Positions 24,952 through 33,546 of a stretch of DNA of 64,000 bases are shown here, in pieces. The notes beneath the pieces are model-generated. The model was not told the origin of the DNA. It did no database searches and worked only from the letters and a program-made list of their open reading frames with translations. The translations under genes and the position numbers were made by a program. The DNA is from Candidatus Saccharimonadota bacterium (lineage in GTDB: Bacteria; Patescibacteriota; Saccharimonadia; Saccharimonadales; Saccharimonadaceae), in the NCBI GenBank assembly GCA_015999875.1, contig JAECRG010000001.1, positions 607,330 through 671,329 on the forward strand, read 5' to 3'. The stretch's first letter is position 1. Each line of letters starts with the position of its first letter.

Positions 24952-26186
24952 CGATTCGCACCTTTAATTCCATCATACACAAAGTATAGCGCCACCAGAA
25001 ATAGTTGCAGTATATTCGTGGCTGAAAATGCCCAGACACCACCAATCAAGCCCCACTTCTGTACAGCCACCAGTGAAACGGGCACCAAGACAATATTAGT
25101 GACAATCAGCACGATAAGAGCAAAGTTAATGCGACGCATAATTACATAAATGTTAAGGTACACAGTCACTAGGGCGCTTGCAATTCCCCCTATTAGTATC
25201 ACCATCAGCGCATACCAGTATTCCTCGAATTCAATACCAAAAATAAGATGTAGCACCCATGTACCGCATATTGCCGCCAAGCTGAGTATAGCTACGCCCA
25301 CACAAAGTGACACACCGAGTATCTTGTACACTATCCCTCGAAAACGCCTGAGGTCATGATTGTGATACAGTCGAGATAGTAGAAGGACATTTGGTTGCAG
25401 AATAAATGAAATCATCAAGACAACGAGTGTAATCGGCATGGCTAAGATTCCAAAATACCCCACCTCCCTCTCATCGTATATGTCTATGAAATACCGTGGA
25501 ATGTTAAGCGAAAACATTGCTAAAAAAAATATCACAAATACTCCGAAACACCGGCGAATAATTGAACCTGCTTCTCGTATATATTGCTGCACCTTGTTGC
25601 GAGGAAAACGGACTGACTCCAGCGCGTCAGCCTGCACCAGGTCGTAAAACACAAACACCGCAATATTTACGCTGATAATCCCCGTCACCGCCAACAATAG
25701 ATTTTCCGTCGCCAGATCGATCACGACAAACGCCAATAATCCCAATACCGCCTTAACCGCCAACGATCTTCCACTGATATATAGTCTATTATGGACCTGC
25801 AGGATTCCGTACATCACATCAGCAAATGACTCCAGTATTTTGAATGCTACAAGTACAAAAATAAGGCCCGTCTTAAATGCGTCGTACTGATTAAGAAGGC
25901 AAAATATACCCGTCACCAACAAGACCACCGTAGCCAATATGACACGAACTGCAATATAGCTTCGATGCTCAAACTCAGACTGACTGTCCGAAACTTGATA
26001 TGTTCGCCCTCCCCACATAGCCAACGACCACATTAACAATGACACCGCAAAAGCGAACGAAAACACTCCTACCGCCTCTACACCGTTGAGTCGCGCCACA
26101 GCAACAAGTAGCAGAGGCGAGATAGCATTTTGCAATATAACACCCAAAGTATTCCACATGTAGTCTCGTTTTATATTCGCAGCCAT
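24948..26186 (-). CDS. Wzx-type polysaccharide flippase (MOP superfamily)
   Basis: A 412-residue polytopic membrane protein from the ATG at 26186 (MAANIKRDYMWNTLGVILQN). A longer frame from 26285 runs through the divergent promoter and into the opposite gene, so it is rejected. About twelve hydrophobic segments are evident, with a charged first amphipathic loop and FLAMFSLNIPRYFIDIYD typical of Wzx/RfbX oligosaccharide flippases. Such proteins move undecaprenyl-diphosphate-linked repeat units to the outer face of the membrane, fitting the Wzy-like protein at 1593-2945. The -10 TATACT (26199-26194) preceded by TGG lies 7 nt before the ATG, so the mRNA is probably leaderless. Confidence 0.85.
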   Translation of the reverse strand: MAANIKRDYMWNTLGVILQNAISPLLLVAVARLNGVEAVGVFSFAFAVSLLMWSLAMWGGRTYQVSDSQSEFEHRSYIAVRVILATVVLLVTGIFCLLNQYDAFKTGLIFVLVAFKILESFADVMYGILQVHNRLYISGRSLAVKAVLGLLAFVVIDLATENLLLAVTGIISVNIAVFVFYDLVQADALESVRFPRNKVQQYIREAGSIIRRCFGVFVIFFLAMFSLNIPRYFIDIYDEREVGYFGILAMPITLVVLMISFILQPNVLLLSRLYHNHDLRRFRGIVYKILGVSLCVGVAILSLAAICGTWVLHLIFGIEFEEYWYALMVILIGGIASALVTVYLNIYVIMRRINFALIVLIVTNIVLVPVSLVAVQKWGLIGGVWAFSATNILQLFLVALYFVYDGIKGANR

Positions 26187-26246
26187 ATAGACAAGTATAC
26201 CAGTATACTCTAGGTGCTGAACTGATCTATTGATATAATCAGTTGT
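26187..26246. promoter_or_regulatory. Divergent leaderless promoter pair
   Basis: Minus strand: TGG-TATACT ending 7 nt before the ATG at 26186. Plus strand: TGA-TATAAT at 26231-26239, ending 7 nt before the ATG at 26247. Both are extended -10 elements without a ribosome binding site, arranged back to back in 60 bp. Confidence 0.55.
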
Positions 26247-27614
26247 ATGCGTACACGCCTTATCAGCTTTTTCAAAAAACCTCATTTTGTATTTTTAACT
26301 CTTTCTCTTTTTTTTGGTACTCTGTCGGCGTTTTTCGTACCACAACTTTCGGTAAATGATGAGTCAGCGCACTACATGCGCGCCTATGCCGTATCATCCG
26401 GTCAACTTGCTGCCAAAAAATGCCAATACCCAAAACAAGTCATGAAACAAGCACGTGACGCAGTACAAAAACAATATACAGATGAATACGCAAAAACTAT
26501 CGATCTGTCGGACGAGCAAACCGCAGGATGCGGATCCGCAGCAAGCTATTCACCAATTATGTACATTCCCCAGTCAACTGGTATTCTTGCAGCCAAGGCT
26601 GTCCATCCCTCTTCAGGATTGTTGGTTCTACTTGGGCGACTAGGAAACCTACTGTTCTATTCATTTGCTATCTTTCTTATTATTAAATACGTCAGGGTTG
26701 GTAAATGGGTCTTTGTTGCTATCGGTACTTTCCCCCTCATGATCCATTCAGCCGCATCAATGTCTGGCGACGTAGTTAATAATGTGGCAATACTCGCATT
26801 CATTGCACTTACTATTAGTCTGTTTGCTCAAAAAACCAAAATATCCCGAATTCAAATGGTCGCACTAGTATTAATAGGTGGCATAGTTGCACTCACTAAG
26901 CCAACCAATGTTCTACTTTTCTTTCCGTTACTGTTCCTGCCTACAAAAATATTTGTGAAAAACTCTGTTAATCATATTCCATTTAATGTACATAAATGGG
27001 GGCTCGGGTTATTGCTCGCGGTATTTAGCCTGTTATGTATAGCGCTATGGCAGCACATTTATAATGCACCTCTTATAGCTGCATCATCGCTGCATCACGA
27101 CGACGTTTCGCCTATCCGAATACTTTTCAATACATATATGAATCCAGTCCTTGGCTACACAGACTTCATCACCAAGGGCGTTGTTGGGTCATTTTCTTCC
27201 TATCAGTACAACCTACCGATAATAGGATTAGTGTTATCATATGGGCTATTCGCTACTACGCTTCTATATCGCGACCAGCTCCGTCCGATTGAGTCTAGGC
27301 AGCTGCGAAGCATCCTGATGACAAACATTGCGGTGTTTATGCTTTTTTCAATGGCAATCACCTATGCTATGTATACTCAGTGGGCCATATTACCGAGCGT
27401 ACTTGGCCACAGTGCCACTTGGGCTGAGGGTGTACAAGGCAGATACTTTACGCCATTCCTTGCCCTGCTTATTCCGATAGGTATTTGGTTAAGGCGATAC
27501 ATACGCATATCCGCATCTACTCCAGCAACTTTTGGCCTAATTGTGTTCGTGTGGGCTGGATCAATCCTAGCTTTTTATATCTTCCAGACTTACTGGACAT
27601 TCCGGCTGCTATAG
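26247..27614 (+). CDS. Polytopic membrane protein, DUF2142-like
   Basis: A 455-residue protein with about ten or more membrane segments. Near the N-terminus, after the first helix, FVPQLSVNDESAHYMRAYAV matches the pattern (P...D-E..H..RA) of DUF2142 proteins and GT-C-like glycosyltransferases, in which an acidic pair in the first outer loop is important. YFTPFLALLIPIG near the C-terminus is also typical. It probably acts on the outer face of the membrane using polyprenyl-linked sugars, for example as a GT-C transferase decorating a glycan. The DPM1-like enzyme at 22081 would be a plausible donor supplier. Specific activity is unproven. Confidence 0.7.
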   Translation: MRTRLISFFKKPHFVFLTLSLFFGTLSAFFVPQLSVNDESAHYMRAYAVSSGQLAAKKCQYPKQVMKQARDAVQKQYTDEYAKTIDLSDEQTAGCGSAASYSPIMYIPQSTGILAAKAVHPSSGLLVLLGRLGNLLFYSFAIFLIIKYVRVGKWVFVAIGTFPLMIHSAASMSGDVVNNVAILAFIALTISLFAQKTKISRIQMVALVLIGGIVALTKPTNVLLFFPLLFLPTKIFVKNSVNHIPFNVHKWGLGLLLAVFSLLCIALWQHIYNAPLIAASSLHHDDVSPIRILFNTYMNPVLGYTDFITKGVVGSFSSYQYNLPIIGLVLSYGLFATTLLYRDQLRPIESRQLRSILMTNIAVFMLFSMAITYAMYTQWAILPSVLGHSATWAEGVQGRYFTPFLALLIPIGIWLRRYIRISASTPATFGLIVFVWAGSILAFYIFQTYWTFRLL

Positions 27615-27617
27615 AAC

Positions 27618-29897
27618 TTACCTATATAAGTCTATAATTTGTGATTCAATACCTGCCCAAGATCTAGACTCAGCCGTTCGTCGTCCTTCTCTTGCCATTT
27701 GTGTAAATTTTTCTTTGTCCCCGACGAGTGTTTCTATTTTCCGTAATGCATCATCTATATCATCGTTACTATAGTACAAGGCATTTATGCCGTTTTTGAC
27801 ATACTCTTCATTCCCACCGTTTTTCACTAACACTGGCACTCCGCCCGTCGCCATAATCTCCAAAGGAGGATACGAGAAGCTTTCCAGCAGGCTAGATTTG
27901 ATCAAAATATCATGCTCTGAGTAAATTTTACTAACCTCACTGTACGGAACTTTTACATAGGACTTGTCTATTTCATACCAGCTCTTGGGCTCAGCATTAT
28001 TCGACAGATAAGAAACCTCATACTTTTCACGGTCAAGCTTATTCGCTATCTCAAAAGATGCATCGACACGTTTAAACTCACTCGCGTTATCACCCTCAAT
28101 CAGCACTTTTATTTTTTGCTGTTTCGTTAAATCACGCTCGTGATATGGAAAATTATTTACATCAATACCATTCGGCGCGTACTTTGCTGCGCGTTCAAAA
28201 TCCGATTTAAGCCAGCTCTGACACCATTTAGAAATAGTGATTGGCTCTAGTCTGTGATTATAGTATGTTGCCTGTGCCTTGCGACGAATCTTATCAGTCC
28301 CCGTATAAAAACCAGACTCCAGTCCCTGTACTAAATATAGCTTCTTGCCACCCTGATTCATGTGAGTGTACTCATCCACCATTTCAACGCTCGCCCAAAA
28401 CGTAGCTACAAACCTATCGAATGCCATTGATAATTTTACTTTATCTACTGCGCGGTGGCTGTGGACTCGAAAAATATCATATTTCTTGTCGTCTTCCCTA
28501 TTAAGATGGAGCCACTTGTCGTCTTCATGATAGCCCATATTTTCCACACCATACACAATAGAGCCGGCCTGCTGAAGTATATCCATATGCTTTTTAACAA
28601 TCATGTTGCCGCCGGACAATGCGCCTATATTTACACCCCCAAAGGCAATGACAGGTGGAGTAATCTTTTTGATAAACTTGGTTAGATCAGCTGCGCGCGG
28701 ACTCGATGTACGATAATTCTCGAGTACATATTCTCGAGCTTGTACTCCGATCTTTTCTCGCAACTTTTCACTTTCCACGAGTTGCGCGATACCATCAAAC
28801 CAGGCATCCTCCGTGTTATCAACTAAAACACCTGTTTTACCATTTTGCACTACGTCGTGGCTTGCGCCCATATCACTTGCTACAATAGGGACTTGTACAA
28901 GTGCAGAATCCGCCCATTTGAGCTCAGACTTTGCTCGGTTAAATATCGAGTCAACAAGCGGGGCAAGCGTGATGTGACAAGCCCTCATTTCGAACGGTAA
29001 GCGACGCCAATCAACAAGTGGCGTAAATATCAGTCTATCCTCGTACCCCTTAAGCTCTTCTGGCGCGTCGATTCTGCCCGTTAATTTTATCTGCACATTA
29101 CTGTATTTGTCTAAAATACGAGTCAGCGCGGGAGCTACCATCTGGAAATCTTCATTATGGGTGTTTGTGCCAGAGAAATAACCTATCACCACCTTACTGT
29201 CGTCACGAATCACCTTTTTAAGCGCATCATCCGAGTGATATATCGTCTCGTCACTTCTCATATTTCGATCAATATGCACTTCCTTGAGATTCTTATACTT
29301 AACTAGCTCATCAGCCAATGCCTGAGTAGTAGTGATAGCGTAATCACAATGTTTCATCAGTTTACCGTGCCGCTCCACACCGTCATCGTACACCTTGCGA
29401 TCTTCTTCGTTAAGTGCCTGTACTACAGCTAGAGTGTCGGTATACTTCTTGTCGACCACCAGGTCATCGACTGCATATACTGGTACTTTATTTTTTCTAC
29501 GAATCTCCTCAAAGATATTCTTGTACTCAGGCATCCAGGGACATCGATAAAACACAAACACGTTATACCTCTTAATGTGCTCTGGGCGAAGGTCATAATA
29601 CAAAACCGTCCCAACCTCAACTCCAGTAGACTCGAATGTCTCTATCATGTGCTCTGTACGATAGTGATTGAGCATATCGTTGTCGATAGTAATAATCAAC
29701 ACATCTCCTGCGTGATTCACTGGAGATGGCTTGCGCGTACGTTTCTCTATTCCATCACGCACGTACATTGATAGACCCTGCATACCGTTGGTACGATATA
29801 TATAGCCAACTGTTTTGGCTTTTTTCTTTGCGTCGCGGTATCTAGTGCGTATCCTTGTTTTGTGCTTTAACTTATGTAATGAAGACCTGGCTGTCAT
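27618..29897 (-). CDS. Large glycosyltransferase with two GT-B-like units
   Basis: A 759-residue protein. An N-terminal strongly basic segment (KHKTRIRTRYRDAKKKAK) is followed by a first GT-B-like unit (~residues 45-395; VIGYFSGTNTHNEDF is the hinge-like loop, and ADSALVQVPIVASDMGASHD the donor-binding region with GKTGVLV). A second unit (~residues 405-759) has IAFGGVNIGALSGGNMIVKK and LLESFSYPPLEIMATGGVPV, an E-x7-E-like motif. It resembles the duplicated glycosyltransferases found in teichoic-acid and rhamnan clusters. The two units could add different sugars, or the first could be structural. It lies 1 bp after the upstream GT2 gene, so the two are coexpressed. A very similar K-x-KTRIRTR segment is found in the protein at 33547-35715. 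Confidence 0.8.
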   Translation of the reverse strand: MTARSSLHKLKHKTRIRTRYRDAKKKAKTVGYIYRTNGMQGLSMYVRDGIEKRTRKPSPVNHAGDVLIITIDNDMLNHYRTEHMIETFESTGVEVGTVLYYDLRPEHIKRYNVFVFYRCPWMPEYKNIFEEIRRKNKVPVYAVDDLVVDKKYTDTLAVVQALNEEDRKVYDDGVERHGKLMKHCDYAITTTQALADELVKYKNLKEVHIDRNMRSDETIYHSDDALKKVIRDDSKVVIGYFSGTNTHNEDFQMVAPALTRILDKYSNVQIKLTGRIDAPEELKGYEDRLIFTPLVDWRRLPFEMRACHITLAPLVDSIFNRAKSELKWADSALVQVPIVASDMGASHDVVQNGKTGVLVDNTEDAWFDGIAQLVESEKLREKIGVQAREYVLENYRTSSPRAADLTKFIKKITPPVIAFGGVNIGALSGGNMIVKKHMDILQQAGSIVYGVENMGYHEDDKWLHLNREDDKKYDIFRVHSHRAVDKVKLSMAFDRFVATFWASVEMVDEYTHMNQGGKKLYLVQGLESGFYTGTDKIRRKAQATYYNHRLEPITISKWCQSWLKSDFERAAKYAPNGIDVNNFPYHERDLTKQQKIKVLIEGDNASEFKRVDASFEIANKLDREKYEVSYLSNNAEPKSWYEIDKSYVKVPYSEVSKIYSEHDILIKSSLLESFSYPPLEIMATGGVPVLVKNGGNEEYVKNGINALYYSNDDIDDALRKIETLVGDKEKFTQMAREGRRTAESRSWAGIESQIIDLYR

Positions 29898-29898
29898 G

Positions 29899-30909
29899 TT
29901 ATTCCCTTCGCTTCAATAGCGATCTAATTGTCGAAATAGGTTGCACGGCAACCTTACCGATTTTATACCTCTTAGAATTTATTATATCCGATATTTCATC
30001 GTCTTTCTTTCGAAGAGACTCATGTTGCTGTTGTAGTATTGTATCCTTGTCAACTAACATCTTTTCTTGGGATGTAATAAGTTCATGCTGACGCTGAAGG
30101 AGTCGCAACCGCTCGTCATTGTCTATATAGTGACGCAACAAATGCTCTATTATCTCACGATAACTGACGTCTTTGTATTTATCGATGTACTCAAGTTGGG
30201 TTTCAAGGAGCCGCACATCTCTAGCTTTCACCGCTTCCGAATCTGTTGGGCGTGAATCTGAACCTTCATTTACCCTATAAGAGACGGTTACATCTGGCAG
30301 ATACGTGAGGGTAGTTTTTTGAAAAAGGTCGAGTTGAATATTGAAAGTATCGTCAACAGCAGTATCACTCATCTCGGCATTAATCTGTTGCATAAGTTTT
30401 GCATCAACTAACCAAGCCGAAGGCATTGTGAAGCCTTTTGTAGCTAGCATGTCAGCATACGAAGTCGAGCGCTTGGTCGTACCCGACTCAAATACCGCAC
30501 GCTGCACGATCGTGCCGTCCGGGTTCACTGTATTACCGTCAGTAGTACACCACAATGAATTCTTGTTTTTAGCCAACAGGGCAACCTGCTTGGAAAGCTT
30601 GAGATCATCAACCCAATAATCATCTCCGTCACACCTGGCAATATATTTGCCACGTGCTTCTTTGCAGATCTTCTTCCAGGTTTTCGTAATACCTAGGTTC
30701 TCTTTATTGTAGAAAGCCCTTATTTTATTGGGGTATTTTTTAGCATATTTCTTGACTATATCTCGAGACTGATCCGTGGAGCAATCGTCGATCAAGACAA
30801 TCTCATAACGAAAGTCTGTTTCTTGACGCAAGAAACTCTCGATCGCCTCAGCAATCCATTCACCCTTGTTGTAATTTGTGCAAATAACCGATACTAACAC
30901 ATCATTCAT
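29899..30909 (-). CDS. Glycosyltransferase family 2 with C-terminal coiled coil
   Basis: A 336-residue protein. The GT-A domain (~residues 1-240) has VSVICTNYNKGEWIAEAIES, VLIDDCSTDQSRDIV and IARCDGDDYWVDDLKL (D-x-D-D). Residues ~260-315 form a Gln/Glu/Lys-rich coiled coil (LRLLQRQHELITSQEKML onward), possibly for dimerisation or docking with the two-unit glycosyltransferase that follows. The -10 TATAAT (30923-30918, minus strand) ends 8 nt before the ATG at 30909 and no Shine-Dalgarno sequence is seen, which suggests leaderless expression. It resembles rhamnan/teichoic-acid-associated GT2 enzymes. Substrate unknown. Confidence 0.85.
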   Translation of the reverse strand: MNDVLVSVICTNYNKGEWIAEAIESFLRQETDFRYEIVLIDDCSTDQSRDIVKKYAKKYPNKIRAFYNKENLGITKTWKKICKEARGKYIARCDGDDYWVDDLKLSKQVALLAKNKNSLWCTTDGNTVNPDGTIVQRAVFESGTTKRSTSYADMLATKGFTMPSAWLVDAKLMQQINAEMSDTAVDDTFNIQLDLFQKTTLTYLPDVTVSYRVNEGSDSRPTDSEAVKARDVRLLETQLEYIDKYKDVSYREIIEHLLRHYIDNDERLRLLQRQHELITSQEKMLVDKDTILQQQHESLRKKDDEISDIINSKRYKIGKVAVQPISTIRSLLKRRE

Positions 30910-31059
30910 GTGTCACGATTATACCCCAAATACCTCTTGCACGCCACCTAGGATCCGTGTTGCCGCAAGTGAACTTCAGTTATCGACAAAAAGCTACTGT
31001 TTATGTTATAATGTATACAAACTATAGTTATCTATACAAAAAATAAACAGGTATACATC
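30910..31059. promoter_or_regulatory. Divergent promoter region with an extended -10 for the exported-protein operon
   Basis: The plus-strand promoter is TCGACA (30983-30988), an 18-nt spacer, then TGT-TATAAT (TATAAT at 31007-31012). It gives a leader of about 40 nt before the ATG at 31060. The leader contains TGTATA and TATACA half-sites around 31014-31037 that could form an inverted repeat. The minus-strand -10 TATAAT is at 30923-30918. Positions 30930-30980 show nothing recognisable. Confidence 0.5.
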
Positions 31060-31635
31060 ATGAGGATACAGAAAAAAACAAGCAAAAAACCTCTCATTGT
31101 AGCTGTAGTGATAGTCGCACTGCTTGCATGCGTCAGCGTCTCAACCTATTTATGGATACACCGAAATTCTAGTCAAGATAACAGTAATCAAGCAGCTGAA
31201 TATCAACAAAAAAAGCAACCATCGCAACACAATAACAGCACGGATACTACACATTCAAACAACACCTCCGGCGATACAAACTCCCAATCGACCCATGAAA
31301 AGGAAAAAGATATCACCCCAGCCTATGAAGGCGACAACCCCAATCAGGCTAGTGACCTGTCTGGATCCATCAATTACAGTGCTGTAGCTGGCACTACCCT
31401 TATTATACGCACAACCATTAACCAAACTCTTAGCTCCGGCGCTTGCCAGCTTACACTGACAAATGGCTCAAAGACCATTACTCGCTCCAGCCAGATCGCA
31501 CAAAACCCCTCTTCATCTACCTGCGAAGGATTCGATATCCCCACATCCGAGTTAAGTGGCGGCACTTGGTCAATCACTATCAAGATAACGGGCGACAGTA
31601 AAAGCGGCTCTCTTTCAGGTAGTGCAACGATATGA
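31060..31635 (+). CDS. Membrane-anchored exported protein with Ser/Thr/Asn/Gln-rich linker and Ig-like C-terminus
   Basis: A 191-residue protein with a short basic N-terminus and one membrane helix (PLIVAVVIVALLACVSVSTY). A low-complexity linker at ~residues 35-95 is rich in Ser, Asn, Gln and Thr, typical of exposed wall-spanning stalks. The last ~90 residues form a probable beta-sandwich: GTTLIIRTTINQTLSSGACQ, then GSKTITRSSQ and GGTWSITIKI. Two Cys residues (around 129 and 155) could form a disulfide. Its stop overlaps the start of the large secreted protein (ATGA), so the two probably act together at the surface. No known function. Confidence 0.6.
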   Translation: MRIQKKTSKKPLIVAVVIVALLACVSVSTYLWIHRNSSQDNSNQAAEYQQKKQPSQHNNSTDTTHSNNTSGDTNSQSTHEKEKDITPAYEGDNPNQASDLSGSINYSAVAGTTLIIRTTINQTLSSGACQLTLTNGSKTITRSSQIAQNPSSSTCEGFDIPTSELSGGTWSITIKITGDSKSGSLSGSATI

Positions 31636-33545
31636 CAATACAGATCTCTAGATCATCTCGCACAAAAATCTTTCGTAGCGCTATAGTAGCAGCCACCTTA
31701 CTTGTCTGTATCTCGCTAAGCTACGTCGTTTTTCAGTCAACCAGTCGAGCGGCCGACATACGCAGTTTCGATCCGGGCAATATCATGTCTGATGCGGTCA
31801 TGTCCAACAAAAGTAGCATGAGCGTTCAACAAATTCAAACCTTCTTAGACAGCAAAAACGCCTGCAACAATACAAATACCCATATGGCGTCCTGGTACCC
31901 TCACCTCCAGTACAGCATACGCGATGGCAAGTTCGTATGTATGGCGAAAGAATCGTTTGGTGGTAAATCTGCGGCTCAAATTATCTGGCAAGTTGCCCAG
32001 GACTACAGTATTAACCCCCAAGCACTCATAGTACTACTCGAAAAAGAGCAAGGCCTTGTAACGGATACATGGCCAAACAGCGTACAGTACCGAACAGCTA
32101 CTGGCTACGGTTGTCCCGACACCGCTCCTTGTGATGCTCAGTACTTTGGTCTTGAAAACCAACTCAAACAATCCGCAAACCTATTCCGCGTCGTATTAAA
32201 CGGCGGTTGGAGCAATTACCCCGTTGGATATACGTTCGTACAATACAATCCAAATGCAGCATGCGGAGGATCTCTGGTGCACATCCAAAACCGAACCACC
32301 TCCGCCCTGTACCGATATACCCCATATCAGCCGAATCAGTCAGCGCTTAACGCGGGCTATGGCTCTGGCGATTCGTGCGGTGCCTACGGAAACCGTAACT
32401 TCTGGCTCCTATTTACAGATTGGTTTGGCAGTACTCATGCATCAGGGTTTGCAAGTCTAGACGACCCGAGATGGATGAAAGTCACTTCGCAAACTCAGAA
32501 GATCCGGGCATACACAGGACAACGATTCGGTCCCGTTATCAGTGCCGGTACTCAAGCAAAATTTGTTGACAAAGTACTGATAAGCAATCGTTGGATCGCG
32601 CGCACCGAATGGGACCGTAACAACGGGAACCTAGACGGCTTCCCTGCTAACGAATTATCTGAGATAGACTTCGAAAAGATACCAACCACATACATGGTTC
32701 TTAATAAAGATTCCCAAAAAAGAGATACGATTCGTGACAAGAAGTTAGAATATTCTCCTTCGGCATCATTATTTCGCGCTGCCGATAAAGTAACGGTAAA
32801 TAACACAACCTATTACCGAACCGAGTGGGAGAAAGCAAACAATCGTACTGGTGGATTTGTTGCAGCAGACGTAGAAAACTTCCGCATGTTTGACTTTGCT
32901 ACACCACGAAACATGATAACCAAGAAGACTCTTCAAAAAATTGATGTACTTACGGGCGCAATAGTCGGTTCCCTCTCGGAGAAAAATATTTACTATTTCA
33001 ATAAATTTGTACGAGTCTCTGGGGTAACGTATGCTCAACTAGCAGCAGACAACAATACCAATTACGCTGTGCCTTTTGACTCACTAGGAGAAATAGTAGC
33101 CTCCAATCCTTTTTATGATTTCACAGAACCTCGCATCATGACTACTACAGCAGCTACGTCAAAATACCAGGTGCTTACAGGTGCCGTAGTAGAAACGCCC
33201 ATTCCTTCTGGAACCACATATTACTTTGTAGATCAAATCAAAATATCGGACACATGGTATGCGCGTACAGAATCTGATCGCAAAAGCAATAAACTCATTG
33301 GGGTGCCCGTTAATAAACTGGGCGAGGTTAGTCCGGTCAGTATACAGGCCAAATGGATGACTGTTAAGAATACTACCAAGAAAGTTGATCCTGTACGCAA
33401 AAAAGAATTTGAATCTATACAAAAAGACTCGCGCGCTTTGTTCACAGACAAAATTACTGTATTAGGCAAAGATTATTATCGCACCGACTGGGAAGCGTCC
33501 CAAAACAGATTCAGATACATTTCTGCTGAGGACTTGGCTGAGTAA
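31632..33545 (+). CDS. Secreted surface protein: N-terminal lysozyme-like/cell-wall domain plus five C-terminal repeats
   Basis: A 637-residue protein with a signal peptide (IFRSAIVAATLLVCISLSYV) probably cleaved after SRA near residue 36. Residues ~40-275 form a Cys-containing domain with FDPGNIMSDAVM, INPQALIVLLEKEQGLV (a Glu-rich helix like the catalytic segment of goose-type lysozymes) and FWLLFTDWFGST, a domain I associate with actinobacterial and Saccharibacterial exported proteins. Residues ~280-637 contain about five ~70-residue repeats, each with a strand around W-M/I-M-T-x-K, a middle F-x-D-K-I/V segment, then W/Y-x-R-T-E/D-W/S-x-R/K. They are probably SH3- or GW-like wall- or glycan-binding modules. 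It may bind or cut the host or own cell wall. Confidence 0.7.
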   Translation: MTIQISRSSRTKIFRSAIVAATLLVCISLSYVVFQSTSRAADIRSFDPGNIMSDAVMSNKSSMSVQQIQTFLDSKNACNNTNTHMASWYPHLQYSIRDGKFVCMAKESFGGKSAAQIIWQVAQDYSINPQALIVLLEKEQGLVTDTWPNSVQYRTATGYGCPDTAPCDAQYFGLENQLKQSANLFRVVLNGGWSNYPVGYTFVQYNPNAACGGSLVHIQNRTTSALYRYTPYQPNQSALNAGYGSGDSCGAYGNRNFWLLFTDWFGSTHASGFASLDDPRWMKVTSQTQKIRAYTGQRFGPVISAGTQAKFVDKVLISNRWIARTEWDRNNGNLDGFPANELSEIDFEKIPTTYMVLNKDSQKRDTIRDKKLEYSPSASLFRAADKVTVNNTTYYRTEWEKANNRTGGFVAADVENFRMFDFATPRNMITKKTLQKIDVLTGAIVGSLSEKNIYYFNKFVRVSGVTYAQLAADNNTNYAVPFDSLGEIVASNPFYDFTEPRIMTTTAATSKYQVLTGAVVETPIPSGTTYYFVDQIKISDTWYARTESDRKSNKLIGVPVNKLGEVSPVSIQAKWMTVKNTTKKVDPVRKKEFESIQKDSRALFTDKITVLGKDYYRTDWEASQNRFRYISAEDLAE

Positions 33546-33546
33546 A

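Noticed and set aside
26187-26285. Upstream extension of the Wzx gene to 26285
   Set aside because: It crosses both divergent promoters and enters the opposite gene; a leaderless start at 26186 fits better.
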